Below, piece by piece: positions 60,791-64,000 of a stretch of 64,000 nucleotides of DNA; positions within the stretch are counted from its first letter, which is position 1, and the number at the start of each line of letters is the position of its first letter. Under the pieces are notes generated by a model. That model worked only from the letters and a program-made list of their open reading frames with translations. It was not told the origin of the DNA and made no database searches. Location of the stretch: assembly GCA_036277115.1 (NCBI GenBank), contig DASUNM010000002.1, positions 62,001 to 126,000 of the forward strand, written 5' to 3'. This DNA comes from Pyrinomonadaceae bacterium (lineage in GTDB: Bacteria > Acidobacteriota > Blastocatellia > Pyrinomonadales > Pyrinomonadaceae). A program made the position numbers and the translations under genes.

Positions 60791-61708
60791 TTAGTTCGTT
60801 GTTGTCTGAACAGGGGGAACTGGTGTCGTCTGAGTTACGGGCCGTGCCGGGATCGCGGGTATGGGAGGACATTGGAAGTTATCCTTGAGAACTGCCTCAA
60901 GCTTAAACGCTCCCGTAATCTCGTGGAAACGAGCAGTGTCCCTCGCTTTCTTCTCCCCTTGAAGTAAGTTTACATGGCAAGCAAATCCATTAATGACGCT
61001 GCGTTGAGGCTCTTTTAAGAAGATTTCCGGATCCGCGGTGTCTTCAGCCACGTCCACGTTCTTAAACACTCCAGGTTCTTTCGTTTCAAGTTCTCGGATG
61101 ACGTGCAAATACTTGTCGATAATTGCTTCGTTAACCGTCTTCCCGGTTTTTGGGTTAAGCGTCTCAATCAAGCCTTTCTGATATTCGGGCCAATTTTGCA
61201 AAGCTGCGATGTCAAATGTCACGTGTCTCGGTTGCGTAAAATCAAAATCCCTCGAAATCAAATTACAAATGCTGCCGGCCAGCCGCTGTTCCTGCTCTTC
61301 TCTTTGCGTAGGTGTGAGGTAGATGGATTCTTTGAGGGCGTCGAGGTCCTGTTTTAAAGTCAGCACTCGCGCGATAGTCAGTTTGTCGTTTGACGAAAAG
61401 AGCAGGAGCTGTTCATACCCAATGCGATAATCATTGAGTTCTCGACTCTTGCGGTCGTCCTCTCTTGCTTGTCGACCCTTTGACTGTTCGTTTCCAAAGA
61501 TGACAACACCCAAAATAAATCCCGCAATTGAGATTACCGCAGTGATGATGGGGACAAAACGACCGATTCTCGACTCCAATTTGGTGCCGCGTTCTAATTC
61601 TGTGACTTCCAGTTGCAGCTTCCGCAGCTCGGCGACCGCAGTCTTGAACTTGATCTCTTCAAGAGAAGTTTGAGCGGAATTATGCTCACTGTTACTCGGT
61701 TCGGCCAT
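60791..61708 (-). CDS. Membrane-anchored protein of unknown function
   Basis: About 305 residues from MAEPSNSEHN (Met8 of the longest reading; the first is also possible). A helical N-terminal segment (SLEEIKFKTAVAELRKLQLE) precedes one membrane span (IITAVISIAGFILGVVIFGN) and a charged soluble domain of about 200 residues, ending in a Pro/Thr-rich tail. No family recognised. The base composition is noticeably less GC-rich than its neighbours. It converges on the metalloprotease gene 8 bp away. Confidence 0.75.
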   Translation of the reverse strand: MAEPSNSEHNSAQTSLEEIKFKTAVAELRKLQLEVTELERGTKLESRIGRFVPIITAVISIAGFILGVVIFGNEQSKGRQAREDDRKSRELNDYRIGYEQLLLFSSNDKLTIARVLTLKQDLDALKESIYLTPTQREEQEQRLAGSICNLISRDFDFTQPRHVTFDIAALQNWPEYQKGLIETLNPKTGKTVNEAIIDKYLHVIRELETKEPGVFKNVDVAEDTADPEIFLKEPQRSVINGFACHVNLLQGEKKARDTARFHEITGAFKLEAVLKDNFQCPPIPAIPARPVTQTTPVPPVQTTTN

Positions 61709-61752
61709 AGTTCCCACTTTCCCGACCACGATCGCCGTTCTTTTAGTTCATC

Positions 61753-62160
61753 TCACTTCCAGGTTATCGCGAGCTGATAGCGGCTCGATGTCTTGCTCGT
61801 GCAATTGTTAATTGCTAATACATATTTCCTTCCGGAGTAGAGTTTGTCCTGCCACCAGTTAACGTTCTTCGTAATCTTTGTTGACGGCCCGAGTGAATAA
61901 ATTTCAAATTTTAACGCAGAGTCAGTTACCTTGATCTCCACGTTTGCGTCTGCCTTCAGGTTCGCAACGTAATAATCAATCGAGCTTCTGGCTGGGACTG
62001 TTCCCGTAACCTTTTGTGGGCCGCTTCGTGGCTTTGCAAGTGTCAATGGCTTGGGTAGAGCAGTACATTTCGTCAAACTCCCCGAAGCACCAGGGTTCCC
62101 AACTGGCAGGCTCACCATCGCCAGAATGAGAACACATAACCCAAACATTCGTTGTTTCAT
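61753..62160 (-). CDS. Small exported beta-rich protein, unknown
   Basis: 135 residues. Signal peptide (QRMFGLCVLILAMVSLPVGN). The mature part is beta-rich (GTVPARSSIDYYVANLKADA, VEIKVTDSALKFEIYSLGPS) and ends YQLAITWK, like a PPC/jelly-roll-type sandwich. Two cysteines (KCTAL, NNCTSK) could form a disulfide. It is cotranscribed with the membrane protein downstream (45-bp gap), and the pair may act together. No function known. Confidence 0.75.
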   Translation of the reverse strand: MKQRMFGLCVLILAMVSLPVGNPGASGSLTKCTALPKPLTLAKPRSGPQKVTGTVPARSSIDYYVANLKADANVEIKVTDSALKFEIYSLGPSTKITKNVNWWQDKLYSGRKYVLAINNCTSKTSSRYQLAITWK

Positions 62161-62253
62161 GACTTACCCTCCCAGCGGCGCGAGACCTTAATTGCCGTTG
62201 ATTTTAATCCCAAAACAACTTACGCGCCAGAAATAGAAAAGCGGGAAACATGA

Positions 62254-63576
62254 TCAAAGCTTGTTCAGATCCAGTTTTTGCACAGTCTGCAGGAGTACAT
62301 TCGCGCCATTCTCAATGTCCTTCGGGCGCGAGAATTCCTTCGGTGAGTGGCTAATCCCGCCCACACTGGGAATAAAAATCATGCCGACCGGCCCGAGGCG
62401 CGCCATGTCCTGTGCGTCGTGACCGGCGCCACTCGGCATCACTTTCGTAGTCAATCCCAATTCCTTTGCCGATTGATCGATAAGGCGGCGAATCGTTGGG
62501 TCGGTGGGCGCGGGAATGTTTGTGTTGATCTCTTTGAAGTCGAAAGTGACTTTGTTTGTCCTGGCGATCTGATCGGCTTCCGCGCGAATCTTTTGATAGA
62601 GAGTCAGAATCTTCGCAGCGTCCAGGTCGCGCAGCTCAAGACTCAGAACAACCTTGCCGGGAATTACGTTAGGCGCGCCAGGCAAAGCCTGAATGCGACC
62701 GACCGTACCGACCTGACGCCCGGGCACACCAGTCACCACGCGATTGACGGCCTCGATAAATTTCGCGGCAGCCAGCAGCGCGTCCTGGCGGTTGTTCATC
62801 GGTGTCGTGCCCGCGTGATTCGCGAAGCCTTCAATCGTCACGTCCCACCAGTTGATACCGACGATGCCTTCGACGACGCCGATGTCGATCTTTTCCGCGT
62901 CAAGGACGCCACCCTGTTCGATGTGCAACTCGAGGTAGGCGGCGATGCTCTGGGGCCGGCGACGAACTGAAGCAATCTTTGCGGGATCACCACCGATAAA
63001 TTTAATGCCTTCGCGAATCGTCTTGCCGCTGCGGCTTACGAGATCGAGTTCTTTTTCAGTCAACACTCCGCTGATCGCCCCGCTCCCGATCAAACCGCCC
63101 TCTTCATTTTGAAAAATGATCACTTCGAGCGGGCGGTTCGGTTTGATGTTGTTTTCCGCGAGGGTTTGAGCAACTTCAATCGCGCCCAATGAGCCGACGT
63201 CGCCGTCGTAATTGCCACCGTCCGGAACGCTGTCAATGTGCGAGCCCAAAACCAGCGGCGGCATCTTGGTTTCACCGCCCGCTGCATGGCGCCGGCCGAT
63301 GATATTTCCCGCGGCGTCGATCGATACATCGAGCTTTGCTGCGCGCATCAGCCCCATCACGTACTCGCGCCCCTGTCGATCCGCTTCGCTGTAAGCGAGA
63401 CGCGACACGCCGCCCTGCGGGTTCTTTCCGAACTCTGCGAGGGCCTGCAGGTTGGCGTTGAGACGCGTCCCATTAACGCGCACGGTGCCTGAACCTTGAG
63501 CGATCGCGCGCGACCGCCTCAACATGACGCCGCCGGTGGCCGTCGCCAGTCCTAAACCAAATTCACGTCGATTCAT
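62254..63576 (-). CDS. M20 amidohydrolase (allantoate/N-carbamoyl amino acid hydrolase type), exported
   Basis: 440 residues. The N-terminus (MNRREFGLGLATATGG) has a twin-arginine motif and hydrophobic stretch, so Tat export is likely; most family members are cytoplasmic. Metal residues: His113 (GSHIDSVPDG), Asp124 (NYDGDVGSL), Glu158/159 (QNEEGG), a His in LELHIEQGG and a late His in GAGHDAQDMARL. Central LHIEQGGVLDAEKIDIGVVE is characteristic of the hydantoinase/carbamoylase group. Substrate, an N-carbamoyl or ureido compound, is inferred from the family. Confidence 0.93.
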   Translation of the reverse strand: MNRREFGLGLATATGGVMLRRSRAIAQGSGTVRVNGTRLNANLQALAEFGKNPQGGVSRLAYSEADRQGREYVMGLMRAAKLDVSIDAAGNIIGRRHAAGGETKMPPLVLGSHIDSVPDGGNYDGDVGSLGAIEVAQTLAENNIKPNRPLEVIIFQNEEGGLIGSGAISGVLTEKELDLVSRSGKTIREGIKFIGGDPAKIASVRRRPQSIAAYLELHIEQGGVLDAEKIDIGVVEGIVGINWWDVTIEGFANHAGTTPMNNRQDALLAAAKFIEAVNRVVTGVPGRQVGTVGRIQALPGAPNVIPGKVVLSLELRDLDAAKILTLYQKIRAEADQIARTNKVTFDFKEINTNIPAPTDPTIRRLIDQSAKELGLTTKVMPSGAGHDAQDMARLGPVGMIFIPSVGGISHSPKEFSRPKDIENGANVLLQTVQKLDLNKL

Positions 63577-63724
63577 GGCCGCTTCAATACTCGATCAAAC
63601 CGATCTTGGCAAGCCTGTTCCCGCCGAGTTTGTTATCATGCCCGCGAACTCATTGGGTCAAGTGTTCAAAGATTGATCGATAACCCATCCGCTTATGCAG
63701 GTGGTACTGACCTGTTCTTCAAGT

Positions 63725-64000
63725 ATGAACCTCTACGACGAGTTTGAATGGCGCGGCATGCTGTACGAAGCGACGCCTGATCTGCGCGACGTGCTTGCAA
63801 AGGAAAAGGTCACGGCGTACATCGGCTTCGATCCGTCCGCGCCCAGCCTGCATGTCGGATCGCTTCTGCCGGTCATGGGCCTCGCGCGTCTGCAGCGATT
63901 CGGTCATACGCCGATTGCGATTGCGGGCGGCGGCACCGGACTGATTGGTGATCCGAGTGGAAAGACGAAAGAGCGCCAACTTCTGGATCACGGGCAAGTG
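63725..64000 (+). CDS. tyrS: Tyrosyl-tRNA synthetase, N-terminal part
   Basis: First 92 codons of a gene that runs off the window. Class I synthetase start: [20 protein letters not shown], then [20 protein letters not shown] with the HIGH-like HVGS, then [20 protein letters not shown]. The last segment is diagnostic for TyrRS. The C-terminal KMSKS motif is outside the window. Confidence 0.93.
   Translation, partial: MNLYDEFEWRGMLYEATPDLRDVLAKEKVTAYIGFDPSAPSLHVGSLLPVMGLARLQRFGHTPIAIAGGGTGLIGDPSGKTKERQLLDHGQV

Overview
The window is a GC-rich, densely coded chromosome segment. It holds about 50 protein genes, two tRNAs and no rRNA, prophage, insertion-sequence transposase or CRISPR array. BamA, two Skp-like chaperones, LpxA and LpxI point to a diderm with lipid A. 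The mix of benzoyl-CoA epoxidation genes, large exported proteases, TPM/LemA proteins and many families of palindromic intergenic repeats is what I would expect of an Acidobacteriota genome, probably class Blastocatellia. That placement is inference; no 16S gene is present.

Layout. 1-9.1 kb (mostly minus strand): aspS, an SDR reductase, two crotonase-fold enzymes, a TetR regulator, boxB, a 139-residue unknown and boxC. This looks like an aerobic benzoyl-CoA (box) degradation cluster without boxA. 9.3-14.6 kb: a small exported protein, a selenocysteine tRNA (selC), dprA, a Bcp-type peroxiredoxin and topA. 14.8-21.5 kb: a gamma-carbonic-anhydrase-like protein, a VOC protein, an exported unknown, a PepT-like peptidase, two lysophospholipid-type acyltransferases and a radical SAM protein. 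21.5-29.1 kb: a glycosyltransferase-like membrane protein, a GGDEF-EAL protein, a GNAT acetyltransferase and a very unusual exported subtilisin. 29.4-39.9 kb: clpC, then bamA, two ompH/skp, fabZ, lpxA, lpxI and a 1-Cys peroxiredoxin. 39.9-49.7 kb: a DUF4139 protein, an MDR oxidoreductase, a geranylgeranyl-reductase-like flavoprotein, a giant exported BNR/sortilin-like protein, TPM and LemA proteins and a nucleotidyltransferase-like protein. 49.8-54.9 kb: tRNA-Gln, an orphan HisKA mini-protein, pirin, a MobB-like P-loop protein, free-methionine-sulfoxide reductase and an FdhF/YdeP molybdoenzyme. 55-64 kb: two exported metalloproteases, two small unknowns, a Tat-exported M20 amidohydrolase and the start of tyrS.

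The most striking observation is the exported S8 protease divergent from clpC (26338-29004). Residues 71-240 align without gaps, for at least 83 positions, to the first AAA+ domain of the ClpC encoded next door, but the Walker A lysine and other key residues are lost. The same protein ends in 15 hexapeptide repeats that fit a left-handed beta-helix. A secreted pseudo-AAA+ domain fused to a subtilisin is, to my knowledge, not a standard architecture.

The second theme is intergenic repeats. At least eight palindromic families are visible. Four paired arrays are built on a 7-bp period and fold back on themselves. A nested element carries a GGAAACCGTTTAAACGGTTTCC core. A roughly 140-bp element has tandem terminators inside. 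One 45-bp palindrome sits in frame inside the P-loop gene at 51789-51833 and contributes exactly 15 residues.
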